From Dyadobacter sp. CY323 (GTDB lineage: Bacteria > Bacteroidota > Bacteroidia > Cytophagales > Spirosomataceae): 64,000 nt of DNA. The notes beneath the pieces were generated by a model. The model made no database searches. It was not told where the DNA came from and saw nothing but the letters and a program-made list of their open reading frames with translations. Shown here piece after piece: positions 1 through 7,701 of the stretch. The translations under genes and the position numbers were made by a program. The stretch lies in NCBI RefSeq assembly GCF_021390245.1, contig NZ_JAJUXH010000001.1, positions 682,001 through 746,000 on the forward strand, in the 5' to 3' direction. How positions within the stretch are numbered: the first letter of the stretch is position 1; every line of letters starts with the position of its first letter.

Positions 1-454
1 CGACTTTCAGTTCAAGCAGACCATTAAAACCCTTTTGCGGTACAAGGAACTTGGCTTTCTTAGCAAATTCAATGGTATTGTTCGTAGCATAAGATGGTAT
101 GCCACGCTTGTGGAATGCATTCAATCCCGCTACACAGTCTTCATGAAAATGTGTTGCGATCACTGCTTTTACCTTGCATTTCAGACTGTTCTCCACCCAG
201 TCTATCACCGCGTTGGAGGTAGAATCGTCAACCGGCGTATCGAAAATAATCGCTTCACCTTTGTCAAAAACGATCATTCCATTACAGGCAACGCGGCCGT
301 AAGTTTCTGTTTTTAAATAAGTGACGTGCCGGTAAACATGGCTTTTAACATTCTCGATAATGAGGTTGTCTGTTTTTAGACCTTTGTCGGGATCCTGGGC
401 GGAGACGTAGCCGAATGAAAGTAAGAGAAGAATAAGAAGATACTGCCTGGTCAT
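1..454 (-). CDS. Subclass B1 metallo-beta-lactamase, 5' part only
   Basis: Reading the minus strand from an ATG at 454, an open frame runs without a stop to the window edge (151 codons). The product starts with a signal peptide (hydrophobic residues 5-18, ending VSAQ) and contains the zinc motif HFHEDC with H102, H104 and D106, followed by GLNAFHKRGIPSYA, which is typical of subclass B1 enzymes. These are periplasmic or secreted zinc hydrolases that open the beta-lactam ring. The third histidine, the zinc cysteine and the C-terminal histidine lie beyond the window, so activity cannot be judged. The first His of the HxHxD motif is histidine, not the asparagine of subclass B2. No regulator is adjacent on this side. 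The family call is firm; the substrate is inferred from the family. Confidence 0.85.
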   Translation of the reverse strand, partial: MTRQYLLILLLLSFGYVSAQDPDKGLKTDNLIIENVKSHVYRHVTYLKTETYGRVACNGMIVFDKGEAIIFDTPVDDSTSNAVIDWVENSLKCKVKAVIATHFHEDCVAGLNAFHKRGIPSYATNNTIEFAKKAKFLVPQKGFNGLLELKV

Positions 455-595
455 AAGATTGTCGGGTGTGAGTAGTTATCGGGGAGTTGCTTTTGTGCAA
501 GATAGCTTTACAAGTAAGCGGATAAAAGTACTCCACAAATTTTTTCATAACTTCCCGAAACTTAAAACTTCCCAAAACCTAAATTGACCCCAATC

Positions 596-955
596 ATGGA
601 ACTCCTCGGCAAAATCCTCGTCGGCCTCGTCGCCCTCGAACACCTTTACATCATGTACCTCGAAATGTTTGCCTGGGAAACCAAAGGCAAAGAAGTATTC
701 AAAGGGTCCCTGGCACCGGAATTGTTTAAGCCTACCAAGGTGCTTGCTGCCAATCAGGGATTGTACAACGGCTTTCTGGCCGCCGGCCTGATCTGGTACT
801 TTTTCCTAGAAGGTCACTGGGCATTTCATGTCGCCATTTTCTTTCTCACCTGTGTGATTGTGGCCGGGCTTTATGGGGCTGCTACGGCTAGTCGGAAGAT
901 TTTTTATGTGCAGGCTTTGCCGGCGATTGTGGCGTTGGTGGTATTGCATTTTTAG
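596..955 (+). CDS. DUF1304 family small membrane protein
   Basis: A 119-residue hydrophobic protein with about four membrane segments (roughly residues 3-22, 50-70, 72-92 and 98-118). The N-terminal stretch with VALEHLYIMYLEMFAW is characteristic of the DUF1304 family of small integral membrane proteins, whose function is not established. The ATG at 596 is preferred; an in-frame TTG at 584 would add four residues with no obvious benefit. It stands alone, divergent from the metallo-beta-lactamase gene and 79 bases before the toxin-antitoxin pair. No ribosome binding site is evident, which is normal for Bacteroidota. Confidence 0.75.
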   Translation: MELLGKILVGLVALEHLYIMYLEMFAWETKGKEVFKGSLAPELFKPTKVLAANQGLYNGFLAAGLIWYFFLEGHWAFHVAIFFLTCVIVAGLYGAATASRKIFYVQALPAIVALVVLHF

Positions 956-988
956 GTAAAGCAATCATTCCAGGAATGTGACATAAAA

Positions 989-1014
989 TTGGAGGCACAA
1001 AATTCTTATATTTG
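989..1014 (+). promoter_or_regulatory. Bacteroidota-type promoter of the toxin-antitoxin operon
   Basis: TTGG at 989-992 and TATATTTG at 1007-1014 match the Bacteroidota -33 (TTG) and -7 (TAnnTTTG) elements at a suitable spacing, about 20 bases before the antitoxin start codon. Pattern match only. Confidence 0.6.
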
Positions 1015-1034
1015 AATACACAAACTATAAAACG

Positions 1035-1265
1035 ATGACAAAACAAGCGATCATTGAACGCACAGTTGAGGCAATAAAGCAGCTTCCCTACGATAAAGCC
1101 GAGGAAATTTCAGATTTTGCAGATTTTGTCCAAAAACGCTATGAGGAAAATCAGCTTTCACAGGGAATGCAAAAAATGGTTGCCGAAAGCACTGCATTTG
1201 CATTTCTGGACGATGAGGAAGAGTTGTATTCTGTGTCGGATTTGAAAGAGGTCTACAATGGCTAA
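1035..1265 (+). CDS. Antitoxin of a MazF/PemK-type toxin-antitoxin module
   Basis: A 76-residue acidic protein whose stop codon overlaps the start of the following MazF-like gene by 8 bases, the classic antitoxin-first arrangement. The N-terminal half (EAIKQLPYDKAEEISDFADF) resembles the helical DUF2281-like region of small antitoxins, and the C-terminal half (LDDEEELYSVSDLKEVYNG) looks like the flexible segment that wraps the toxin. No clear DNA-binding domain is visible, so whether it autoregulates is unknown. The call rests mainly on position; the sequence itself is weakly conserved. Confidence 0.65.
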   Translation: MTKQAIIERTVEAIKQLPYDKAEEISDFADFVQKRYEENQLSQGMQKMVAESTAFAFLDDEEELYSVSDLKEVYNG

Positions 1266-1578
1266 GGGTGACATTGTGCTTATTACCTTTCCATTTACAG
1301 ATCTGAGCGGAAGCAAATTGCGACCCGCCGTAATTCTCGCTGAAACGAGGCTCGATCTTACCGTCTGTTTCATCACCTCGCAAACGAGTTTTCAAGAGCC
1401 AACAGACGTTCAATTAACGCCGGGTGCCGCAAGCGGGCTTCGAAAAAAATCCCTGATCCGAACCAGTAAAATTGCTACATTAGACAAACTTCTGGCAAAA
1501 GGACTTTTGGGAAAATTGTCTGAATTAGAGACGAATGATCTGAATTCCAGGCTTAAAATATTATTTCAACTTTACTAA
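1258..1578 (+). CDS. MazF/PemK-like mRNA interferase toxin
   Basis: A 106-residue protein of the PemK/MazF fold. The N-terminus MAKGDIVLITFPFTDLSGSKLRPAVIL is the usual first strand-loop of the family, with the R-P-A-V motif, and LIRTSKIATLDK fits the second conserved block. Members cleave mRNA at short sequences as ribosome-independent endoribonucleases and are neutralised by the adjacent antitoxin. It overlaps the antitoxin by 8 bases, so translation is probably coupled. A good hairpin terminator follows directly. The length is normal for the family and nothing looks broken. Target sequence unknown. Confidence 0.85.
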   Translation: MAKGDIVLITFPFTDLSGSKLRPAVILAETRLDLTVCFITSQTSFQEPTDVQLTPGAASGLRKKSLIRTSKIATLDKLLAKGLLGKLSELETNDLNSRLKILFQLY

Positions 1579-1592
1579 TATTCAAAATCTCG

Positions 1593-1622
1593 AATGCCAG
1601 CCATCAACCGCTGGCATTTTTA
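1593..1622 (+). terminator. Rho-independent terminator after the toxin gene
   Basis: A perfect 9-bp stem, AATGCCAGC at 1593-1601 and GCTGGCATT at 1610-1618, with an 8-base loop followed by T-rich sequence, 15 bases after the toxin stop codon. Confidence 0.8.
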
Positions 1623-1657
1623 TTGCTGGTCTATTACCAAACTAAAAGCCAGCACAC

Positions 1658-2113
1658 ATGAAACCAAATCCCACCCTAACCAAATACTCCTTCCTGATCG
1701 GAGAATGGCAAACCGAAGTTTCCAATGCTGCGTGGCTCGAACCGGGCGAAATACTAAAAGGTATTGCCAAATTTGAATGGCTTGAAAACCAATCGTTCAT
1801 CACCCTGCATTCCGAAAGTTTTCCCGAAGAAGGAAAGCCCAGCCCGCCAAAAGCCGTTGCCGTAATCAGCTGTGACGATACGTCCGGACAATGCCAGATG
1901 CTTTACTACGACGAGCGCGGCGTTTCACGGATTTATGAAACGAGTTTTGAAAATGGTGTTTTAAAGCAATGGCGCGACGTCCCGGATTTTCCCCAGCGGT
2001 TTGAAGGAAACGTAAATGAGGATGGGGAGAGCATTGAAGCTGCCTGGTGGAACGCGAAGGATGGTGGGGCGTGGAAGAAGGATTTCGATATTCGGTATTT
2101 TAGGAAGGAATGA
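1658..2113 (+). CDS. Conserved hypothetical protein, possible DUF1579-like beta-barrel
   Basis: A 151-residue soluble protein without signal peptide or membrane segment. The pattern LIGEWQTEV near residue 13, then FEWLENQSFITL, YYDERGVSRIYE and RFEGNVNEDG, resembles the small beta-barrel proteins grouped as DUF1579-like, which measure out alternating strands around a WxGxW-like start. No catalytic motif can be named. It has its own terminator-separated position downstream of the toxin-antitoxin pair and ends just before a palindromic repeat. Function unknown. Confidence 0.6.
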   Translation: MKPNPTLTKYSFLIGEWQTEVSNAAWLEPGEILKGIAKFEWLENQSFITLHSESFPEEGKPSPPKAVAVISCDDTSGQCQMLYYDERGVSRIYETSFENGVLKQWRDVPDFPQRFEGNVNEDGESIEAAWWNAKDGGAWKKDFDIRYFRKE

Positions 2114-2133
2114 AATAGATGCGTTTCTGGCCC

Positions 2134-2254
2134 CTTGTCACCCTGAGCGCACGGGGGCCGCCCGGCGGTCGAAGGGCGTCACTGGGAAGCACAGTCCCTG
2201 CTTTTTATGTTGTGCTTGTAAGGAGCGCCCTTCGACTGCGCTCAGGGTGACAAG
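2134..2254. repeat. Palindromic intergenic repeat with three nested stems
   Basis: The arms CTTGTCACCCTGAGCGCA (2134-2151) and TGCGCTCAGGGTGACAAG (2237-2254) are perfect 18-bp complements. Inside them GTCGAAGGGCG (2168-2178) pairs with CGCCCTTCGAC (2226-2236), and AAGCACA (2187-2193) with TGTGCTT (2211-2217). A partial copy of one arm lies at 2657-2670. It sits between convergent genes and could act as a bidirectional terminator. The core GTCACCCTGAGCG with TCGAAGGGC is, from memory, a widespread dispersed repeat in Bacteroidota. Confidence 0.75.
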
Positions 2255-2284
2255 TAGGGCACCAAAGATGGGTTACGTAAATTA

Positions 2285-2602
2285 TCACCTCTTTCGCTTC
2301 CAAGTCGTTCCATTCCGGCATTCAGCAAATTCCTTCAAAGCCTCCCAATTATCCCGAATAATCGCTTCCTTCTTCTTCCTGCTCCAACCCTTCACCTGCT
2401 TTTCAAAGGCAATAGCCTTATCAACATATTTGAACTCAAAAGCAAACACTAGCTCAACCGGCCGTCTAGTTGCGGTATAACATTCAGGGTTAATGCCAGA
2501 GTTATGTTCAGCAAGCCGGCGGTCGAGGTTGTTGGTCATACCGGTGTAATAGCTATCATCCAAGCATTTGAGAATGTAGACAAAGTAGGTTTTGGTATGC
2601 AT
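2285..2602 (-). CDS. GIY-YIG domain protein
   Basis: A 105-residue single-domain protein of the GIY-YIG nuclease superfamily. The signature is VYILKCLDDSYYTGMT near residues 8-23, followed by NNLDRRLAEHNSG with the conserved arginine and the ELVFAFEF strand, then AIAFEKQVKGWSRKKKEAII, the usual UvrC-like/YhbQ-type tail. Small members are common and often multicopy in Bacteroidota; their biological role is mostly unknown, though the fold is a metal-dependent nuclease. It lies between two copies of the palindromic repeat arm. Confidence 0.85.
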   Translation of the reverse strand: MHTKTYFVYILKCLDDSYYTGMTNNLDRRLAEHNSGINPECYTATRRPVELVFAFEFKYVDKAIAFEKQVKGWSRKKKEAIIRDNWEALKEFAECRNGTTWKRKR

Positions 2603-2702
2603 TGGCGGTATCCTTTATTATTAGACGCGCCAATGACAAAAAAGTAACGCATTTCCCGCTCAGGGTGACAAAAGGAGACGCTAAGGCGATAAAAGTGAGC
2701 TA

Positions 2703-3074
2703 TTACGCAAAAAAACTAGCTCTTCCCAGCACTTCCGGATGCCAGCTGCCATCTCTTCTTCTCAATGCCCTTGAAACGGTCAGGATTTCGTGCAGACGTT
2801 CCTGCTGATCGCTGGCGGGGTCTTGGGCGTGGAAGTATTGGCCGATGAGTTCGAATTCGAAGGTGTCGGTTTTGGAGTCGTAGATGCCGATGGGGATGCG
2901 GTTGCCGTCGGTCATGAGGGTGCCCAGTACGTATTGCGCCTCTTCCTGGGACGAACATCCCACGTGTTGGTACTGGCCTTTCAATGTGTAAAGTACGGAG
3001 TAACGGTTTTTTGTAAACTCCTGAGACTGGTTTTTCGACTTGTCCTGTTTTGTGTGTTTTTGTATTTGTATCAT
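2703..3074 (-). CDS. Hypothetical protein
   Basis: A 123-residue protein with a lysine- and glutamine-rich N-terminus (residues 1-25) and a more structured remainder containing YSVLYTLKGQYQHVGCSS and GIYDSKTDTFEFELIGQYF. There is no signal peptide, membrane segment or recognised motif. The compositional continuity with surrounding host-like DNA and the lack of a better frame on either strand support coding. It lies upstream of the AT-rich island and points away from it. I do not recognise the family. Confidence 0.55.
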   Translation of the reverse strand: MIQIQKHTKQDKSKNQSQEFTKNRYSVLYTLKGQYQHVGCSSQEEAQYVLGTLMTDGNRIPIGIYDSKTDTFEFELIGQYFHAQDPASDQQERLHEILTVSRALRRRDGSWHPEVLGRASFFA

Positions 3075-3430
3075 GGTAATTCTGTTTTCAATGCCCGTGT
3101 TTCTGTGAGGGGCTTTTCTGTGGTATTAAAATAGTTATGAAATGAGGGAAATATTTACAGTTTTTTAAATGTGTTTAATTGCCTTCAAATTGGTAAACGT
3201 GGATTGGTTATCAATAGTTTACTTGAATTGGGAGGATGTAGGAAGTTCTTCTGATAGGGAAGGAGTTTGTTGGGATAGTGCAATTTGTATTTAGCGTGCA
3301 CGCTATTTTGTTAACAACGCTTAGCAGTTGTCCTTTACATTATTATCTGGGAACAAAGTGAATTGTAATAATTTTCGGAGGAATATTTATATTTAGGATT
3401 ATATACCATGTATACCTTCACTTTGAACTT
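3075..3430. other. AT-rich spacer at the left edge of the island
   Basis: About 355 bases without a convincing gene. The base composition turns AT-rich here and stays so to about 7.8 kb. The one distinct element is the perfect 14-bp palindrome TAGCGTGCACGCTA at 3292-3305. The promoter of the downstream operon must lie in the last 130 bases, but no clean TTG/TAnnTTTG pair was found. Confidence 0.5.
3292..3305. promoter_or_regulatory. Perfect 14-bp palindrome upstream of the island operon
   Basis: TAGCGTGCACGCTA is fully self-complementary and lies about 125 bases before the TcmP-like start codon. It could be a dimeric regulator site; no direct evidence. Confidence 0.35.
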
Positions 3431-4576
3431 ATGAAAGAAAGCGTGTTTTTTGAAAAACAGACAATATCATCGAAGATTAAAGCAAGTATTATTTCAGAAT
3501 ATTTCCCAAGCTATTGTAAGATAATTGTAAAGAAACACAAGCCTAAGAGTCTGAGATATATTGACTTGTTCGCAGGTCCCGGTATCTACGAAGATGAGAG
3601 TTTATCTACACCAATATTAATTGGGAAAAGGTGCCAGGCGGACGATTTGCTCAGAAATAGTGTGCATTTGCTATTCAATGACAATAAGTATTCATCCCTT
3701 TTAGAGCAAAACTTTCTAAAATACTTTCCCGAGGGTACATTTCCGTATAAGCCGAGGTTCGGCAATAAGACTGTTGGGGTCGACCAAGACATTACTAGAT
3801 TTTTAATGAAGAGTACTCATAGCGGAAAGTTTAATCAGTATCCTTCGCTTCTGTTTATTGACCCTTTTGGATACAAAGGAATTGAAACAAAGGTATTAGG
3901 TGAATTTTTAAAAAATTGGGGTAATGAAATTTTTCTTTTTGTAAATACAAAGCGAATTCATCCTGCGTTGGAAAATGAGAAATTTGACTCTTTAATGTCC
4001 GATTTATTTCCTACCACGTTGGCGACAATACGGTTGGATAGAAGATATAAATTATCTGTGTCAGAGAGGTTAAAGTTAATCATAGATAGTTTGGGAAAGG
4101 AGTATGAAGCTTTACTGGGAGAGAGGGTATTCTATACGGCCTTCAAGTTTCAAGAGGAAGATAGTGAAGCAACTAGCCACTTTATTCTACATCTTACGAA
4201 GGGAGCTAGGGGTTATGATCTCATAAAGACAATTTACAATGACTTCGCCAATGTTGGGACGATTTTTGACGGAGTAAATACTTATACTTTCGATGCTAAA
4301 AAATTTGATGATCCTATTATCGACCTTTTTGATTTTAAGTCTTTAAATATTGATAAACTTAAAGACGATATGTATTTTAAATATTCCAATAAAACTATAT
4401 CTGCGCACAATCTTTTTGAGACGGAGCATATCGCAACACTTTACAGTAAGAGCCACTTTACTGACGCGCTACGGAGATTGGTAGAAGAGGGCAAATTGGA
4501 TCCTGTTTTCACGGACGATAAAGAACACAGAGTTTCTGTACTAATTTCAAAAGATTGTATTTTAAAATTTAAGTAA
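3431..4576 (+). CDS. tcmP: Three-Cys-motif partner protein (TcmP family)
   Basis: A 381-residue cytoplasmic protein. Residues 44-51 (IDLFAGPG) form a Rossmann-type glycine loop like SAM-methyltransferase motif I, FNDN follows near residue 82, and [11 protein letters not shown] at 140-150 is the hallmark block of the TcmP family. The C-terminal region (about residues 325-381) looks like a winged-helix segment. TcmP proteins are named for being encoded next to three-Cys-motif proteins, which is the case here: the stop and the next start overlap as TAATG. A methyltransferase activity is inferred only from the fold-like motif; the biochemical role of the family is not known to me. First gene of a four-gene AT-rich operon with a dGTPase and a nucleotidyltransferase. 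Confidence 0.85.
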   Translation: MKESVFFEKQTISSKIKASIISEYFPSYCKIIVKKHKPKSLRYIDLFAGPGIYEDESLSTPILIGKRCQADDLLRNSVHLLFNDNKYSSLLEQNFLKYFPEGTFPYKPRFGNKTVGVDQDITRFLMKSTHSGKFNQYPSLLFIDPFGYKGIETKVLGEFLKNWGNEIFLFVNTKRIHPALENEKFDSLMSDLFPTTLATIRLDRRYKLSVSERLKLIIDSLGKEYEALLGERVFYTAFKFQEEDSEATSHFILHLTKGARGYDLIKTIYNDFANVGTIFDGVNTYTFDAKKFDDPIIDLFDFKSLNIDKLKDDMYFKYSNKTISAHNLFETEHIATLYSKSHFTDALRRLVEEGKLDPVFTDDKEHRVSVLISKDCILKFK

Positions 4577-5301
4577 TGGCCAAATCGTCAATAGAATGGA
4601 CTGATGTGACGTGGAATCCCACCACGGGTTGTACAAAGATATCTGACGGTTGTAAATTTTGCTATGCAGAAATTATGACTAGAAGGCTGCGTGCTATGGG
4701 ACAAGAAAAGTATAGTCAGGGTTTCAAAGTGATAAAGACTCATGAAGATACCCTGCTAGGTCCATATACTTGGAGATCTCCAAAGATCGTATTCGTCAAT
4801 TCAATGAGCGACCTATTTCATAAAGACGTACCAGTTGATTTTATTAAGAAGGTTTTTAATGTGATGAATAGTAACCCGCAACATATTTTCCAGGTTTTAA
4901 CAAAACGTTCCGAAAGATTACTTGAGTTAAATAGCGAATTAAATTGGACTGATAATATTTGGATGGGGGTATCAGTGGAGAGCGAGAAGGTTGTAAATAG
5001 AATTGATTGTTTAAGGGAAACAGAAGCAAAAATTAAATTTTTGTCATTGGAGCCGTTGATAGGCCCTTTGGCTGGTTTAAATCTATCTAAAATAGATTGG
5101 GTGATAGTTGGTGGAGAAAGTGGCTTCAATCCTAGACCGATGAGATATGAATGGGTATCTGAGATTTTAGATCAATGCAAGAGAGAGAATGTTGCTTTTT
5201 TTTTCAAGCAGTGGGGGGGGAAAAACAAAAAAGCAGCTGGACGGCTTCTTGACGGACGCACCTATGATGAAATGCCATCGCTGGAACTGGAGGAAATGTA
5301 A
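4576..5301 (+). CDS. Three-Cys-motif protein, phage Gp37/Gp68 (DUF5131) family
   Basis: A 241-residue protein beginning [17 protein letters not shown]19, C26 and C29 form the C-x6-C-x2-C motif that gives the family its name and that resembles a radical-SAM-type iron-sulfur cluster site. Further family blocks are [45 protein letters not shown] and FFFKQWGG. The alternating strand-helix pattern ending each time in a conserved polar loop fits a TIM-barrel-like fold. Members occur in phages and genomic islands and are usually paired with TcmP, as here (1-base overlap). The reaction is unknown; a radical or redox modification of nucleic acid or nucleotide is an inference. Confidence 0.85.
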   Translation: MAKSSIEWTDVTWNPTTGCTKISDGCKFCYAEIMTRRLRAMGQEKYSQGFKVIKTHEDTLLGPYTWRSPKIVFVNSMSDLFHKDVPVDFIKKVFNVMNSNPQHIFQVLTKRSERLLELNSELNWTDNIWMGVSVESEKVVNRIDCLRETEAKIKFLSLEPLIGPLAGLNLSKIDWVIVGGESGFNPRPMRYEWVSEILDQCKRENVAFFFKQWGGKNKKAAGRLLDGRTYDEMPSLELEEM

Positions 5302-5333
5302 ATATCTATCAATAAAACTATTCGAATTAAAAA

Positions 5334-6707
5334 ATGAACAATAAAGAGAAATGGAAACTTTTACTATCAGAGAAAAGGTTTAGAGATAAATCAAATACCA
5401 TAGATGATGATGGGCGAAATCCTTTTGAAAATGATTATGGCAGATTGATTTCTAGTGCACCAATACGACGATTGCAGGATAAAACACAAGTTTTTCCGTT
5501 GGCTCAAAGCGATTTTATCAGAACTAGGCTAACACATTCTTTGGAAGTATCTTATATTGGAGGGTCAATAGGCCAGAGTGTTGAGAAAAAAATCCTATTA
5601 GAGAAGGGTGATATAGAGGAGACTGAAATTGGGTATCTAAGTTCGTTGCTGAGAGTTGCTGGTTTGATTCATGATTTGGGAAATCCGCCTTTTGGACATT
5701 TTGGCGAAGAGGCGGTCCAAAAGTTTTTTGCAGATTTTTTTGAGGAGAATGGTGATTTTGGGTTAACCAATTTAGAGAAGGCTGACTTTGTAAATTTTGA
5801 TGGTAATGTTCAGACGTTCCGAATTCTTTCTAAGCTATATTACTTTGGTGACAATCGGGGATATAATCTGACCTATTCTAGCTTGGCCTCGATTATCAAG
5901 TACCCATCAAATTCACTAGATGGCAATAAGGATCCTTGGACGGAGATAGCGAAAAAGAAATTTGGCTATTTTGTGACTGAAACAGAGTCTTATAGGCAGA
6001 TTAGTGAATATTTGAGATTGAATAATAAAAGGAGCCCAATAGTCTACTTAATTGAGGCCGCTGACGATATAGCGTATAGCGCCGCTGATATTGAAGATGG
6101 AATTAAACTTGGGATTATGTCAATTGACGATATTGTTGATATTTTTGGTAAAAACCTAGAAAGAAATCGAGATGAAATATTAAGGGAACTGGATAGTTTA
6201 AAGTCTCTAATGGCAAAAAATAAGTCTATTGATGAGTCACTGGCTGTGCAAAAGTTTAGAATCTTTACTCAAAGAAGAATGATTGAGGCGGTTTTAAATA
6301 CATTTCGAGATAAATACGAAGATATCATGAATGGTGATTTGCAATCGGAAATCATAGATGTGTCTGATGCTAGTGATATTCGAAAGGCTTACAAGAAATT
6401 GCAGTACTCAATATTTGATGACAAATCCATTTTAAAAAAGGAGATAGCAGGTTGGGAGGCTATTTATGGTTTGTTGGACATTTTTTGTAATGCGTGTTTG
6501 AAAGAAACATTTAAAGCCAGCGGAAATAACTACGAAGCAAGGCTGTATAAAATAATATCATCAAGTCATAGAACGATTTTTGAAAAAATTGAAAAATATC
6601 CCAATGATACATACAGACGGTTACAACTTGTAACAGATTTTGTTACAGGTATGACTGATTCTTACGCTATTAATTTATTTCAAGAGTTGAAGGGAATCAA
6701 ACTTTAA
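5334..6707 (+). CDS. dgt: dGTPase-like dNTP triphosphohydrolase (HD domain)
   Basis: A 457-residue protein of the deoxyguanosinetriphosphate triphosphohydrolase family, which cuts dNTPs to nucleoside and triphosphate. The metal site is visible: H68 (in TRLTHSLEV), H113-D114 and H122 (IHDLGNPPFGHFGEEA) and D244/D245 (AADDIAYSAADIEDG). The N-terminal block NPFENDYGRLISSAPIRRLQDKTQVF is standard for the family. Length is normal. It follows the three-Cys gene by 32 bases and precedes the nucleotidyltransferase by 5 bases, so it is part of the operon. dGTPases of this type are known anti-phage factors that drain the dNTP pool (established for several bacterial enzymes); here that role is inferred from the island setting. 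A housekeeping role is the alternative. Confidence 0.9.
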   Translation: MNNKEKWKLLLSEKRFRDKSNTIDDDGRNPFENDYGRLISSAPIRRLQDKTQVFPLAQSDFIRTRLTHSLEVSYIGGSIGQSVEKKILLEKGDIEETEIGYLSSLLRVAGLIHDLGNPPFGHFGEEAVQKFFADFFEENGDFGLTNLEKADFVNFDGNVQTFRILSKLYYFGDNRGYNLTYSSLASIIKYPSNSLDGNKDPWTEIAKKKFGYFVTETESYRQISEYLRLNNKRSPIVYLIEAADDIAYSAADIEDGIKLGIMSIDDIVDIFGKNLERNRDEILRELDSLKSLMAKNKSIDESLAVQKFRIFTQRRMIEAVLNTFRDKYEDIMNGDLQSEIIDVSDASDIRKAYKKLQYSIFDDKSILKKEIAGWEAIYGLLDIFCNACLKETFKASGNNYEARLYKIISSSHRTIFEKIEKYPNDTYRRLQLVTDFVTGMTDSYAINLFQELKGIKL

Positions 6708-6712
6708 GTCTT

Positions 6713-7492
6713 ATGGAAGATTTAAAAAAGCTGTTTAAAAATAGATTTAGTGACTTACTTGAAAGCGAGGAGTTGCTTTCCGCATTGCTAAATGAGGTTT
6801 TTAAGAGAGGTACCGCCTATGTAGTTGGTGGATATTTACGAGATACATTACAGTCACTTCCAAGCCGGGATATAGATTTCATATTAGAATTAAGTAAATT
6901 TAAATTTGTTGATATTGTTAGGGATCTAGGAGTGGATTACACAGAAAATCGTCATGGTGGAGTTAAAGTGAAATTGCATTCCATGAGCGCTGACTTTTGG
7001 AGTTTGGAGGATAATTGGGCTTTTAAAAATAAACTTGTCAAACTTAATGAGGCTGATAAGCTTAACAGTATTGCAAAGGGATGTTTTTATAATTTCGATT
7101 CACTTGTGATTAATACGTGCAACTATTCCTATAATGTGCGATATTTTAACAAATGGAAGGATGATAAATGTTTAGATATTTTACAGCGAAAGTCAGTTTA
7201 TAAAAACCTCAATCCTACTGTTGAAGCGAATATAATAAGGGCGGTCTATCTTAAATTTAAATATGGCGTATCATTTACAGATAATACTTTAGTATATATT
7301 ATTGAGAAATTGTTATCTCTAAAATATAGATACAATGATGAGTGTGAACGCTTGTTAGAAATTAAGCAATATTATCCCAAATACAATGAGTTAGACGATC
7401 AGTCCTTTCTAGACTTATTGGATAGTATAAGGAAGTCTACGAAGCTTAGTAATCAACTCCACCTGTCTTTTGATTCTGCGGTGACTGATTAA
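6713..7492 (+). CDS. Polymerase-beta-type nucleotidyltransferase, CCA/poly(A) head-domain-like
   Basis: A 259-residue protein with the nucleotidyltransferase core AYVVGGYLRDTL (G39-G40) and RDIDF (D53, D55), the GG...DxD arrangement seen in class II tRNA CCA-adding enzymes and poly(A) polymerases. The part after residue 160 (NPTVEANIIRAVYLKFKYG) matches the region after the head domain in those enzymes, but the protein is much shorter than a CCA-adding enzyme (usually about 400 residues) and lacks the RNA-binding tail. It begins 5 bases after the dGTPase and its stop overlaps the convergent XRE gene by 4 bases. Substrate unknown: RNA ends, nucleotides or a protein are all possible. It is unlikely to be the cell's CCA enzyme given its island location and size. 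Confidence 0.75.
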   Translation: MEDLKKLFKNRFSDLLESEELLSALLNEVFKRGTAYVVGGYLRDTLQSLPSRDIDFILELSKFKFVDIVRDLGVDYTENRHGGVKVKLHSMSADFWSLEDNWAFKNKLVKLNEADKLNSIAKGCFYNFDSLVINTCNYSYNVRYFNKWKDDKCLDILQRKSVYKNLNPTVEANIIRAVYLKFKYGVSFTDNTLVYIIEKLLSLKYRYNDECERLLEIKQYYPKYNELDDQSFLDLLDSIRKSTKLSNQLHLSFDSAVTD

Positions 7493-7698
7493 GGAGCCGT
7501 ACTCACCAACAACTCCCGAATATCAACCTTCAATAAAACCGAAATCTCATAAAGCATTTCCAAAGAAGGTTGGGCATCATTGGTGCACCAGCGAGAAACG
7601 GTCGACTCCGCTTTTCCCAATTCTCGGGCCAAGTCTCTATTAGTTTTTTCTTGCTCTGCTAAGACTAACTTAATTCTATTGATACGTGTTTTTGGCAT
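7489..7698 (-). CDS. Small XRE-family helix-turn-helix regulator
   Basis: A 69-residue protein that is little more than one lambda-repressor-type helix-turn-helix: RDLARELGKAESTVSRWCTN covers the HTH, and SLEMLYEISVLLKVDIREL the last helices. Proteins of this exact type in Bacteroidota are often encoded beside restriction-modification and other defence genes, where they act as controllers. The ATG at 7698 (MPKTRINRIK) fits homologues better than the one at 7707. It converges on the nucleotidyltransferase gene with a 4-base overlap and is divergent from the SymE-like gene. Repeated ATGCTAT elements directly upstream may be its operator. Whether it controls the operon, the SymE gene or itself is not known. 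Confidence 0.85.
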   Translation of the reverse strand: MPKTRINRIKLVLAEQEKTNRDLARELGKAESTVSRWCTNDAQPSLEMLYEISVLLKVDIRELLVSTAP

Positions 7699-7701
7699 TC
7701 G

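Noticed and set aside
3431-7492. A 7-deazaguanine (Dpd-type) DNA modification cluster
   Set aside because: The three-Cys and dGTPase genes are suggestive, but no DpdA-like transglycosylase, QueC/D/E-type synthesis gene or helicase is present.
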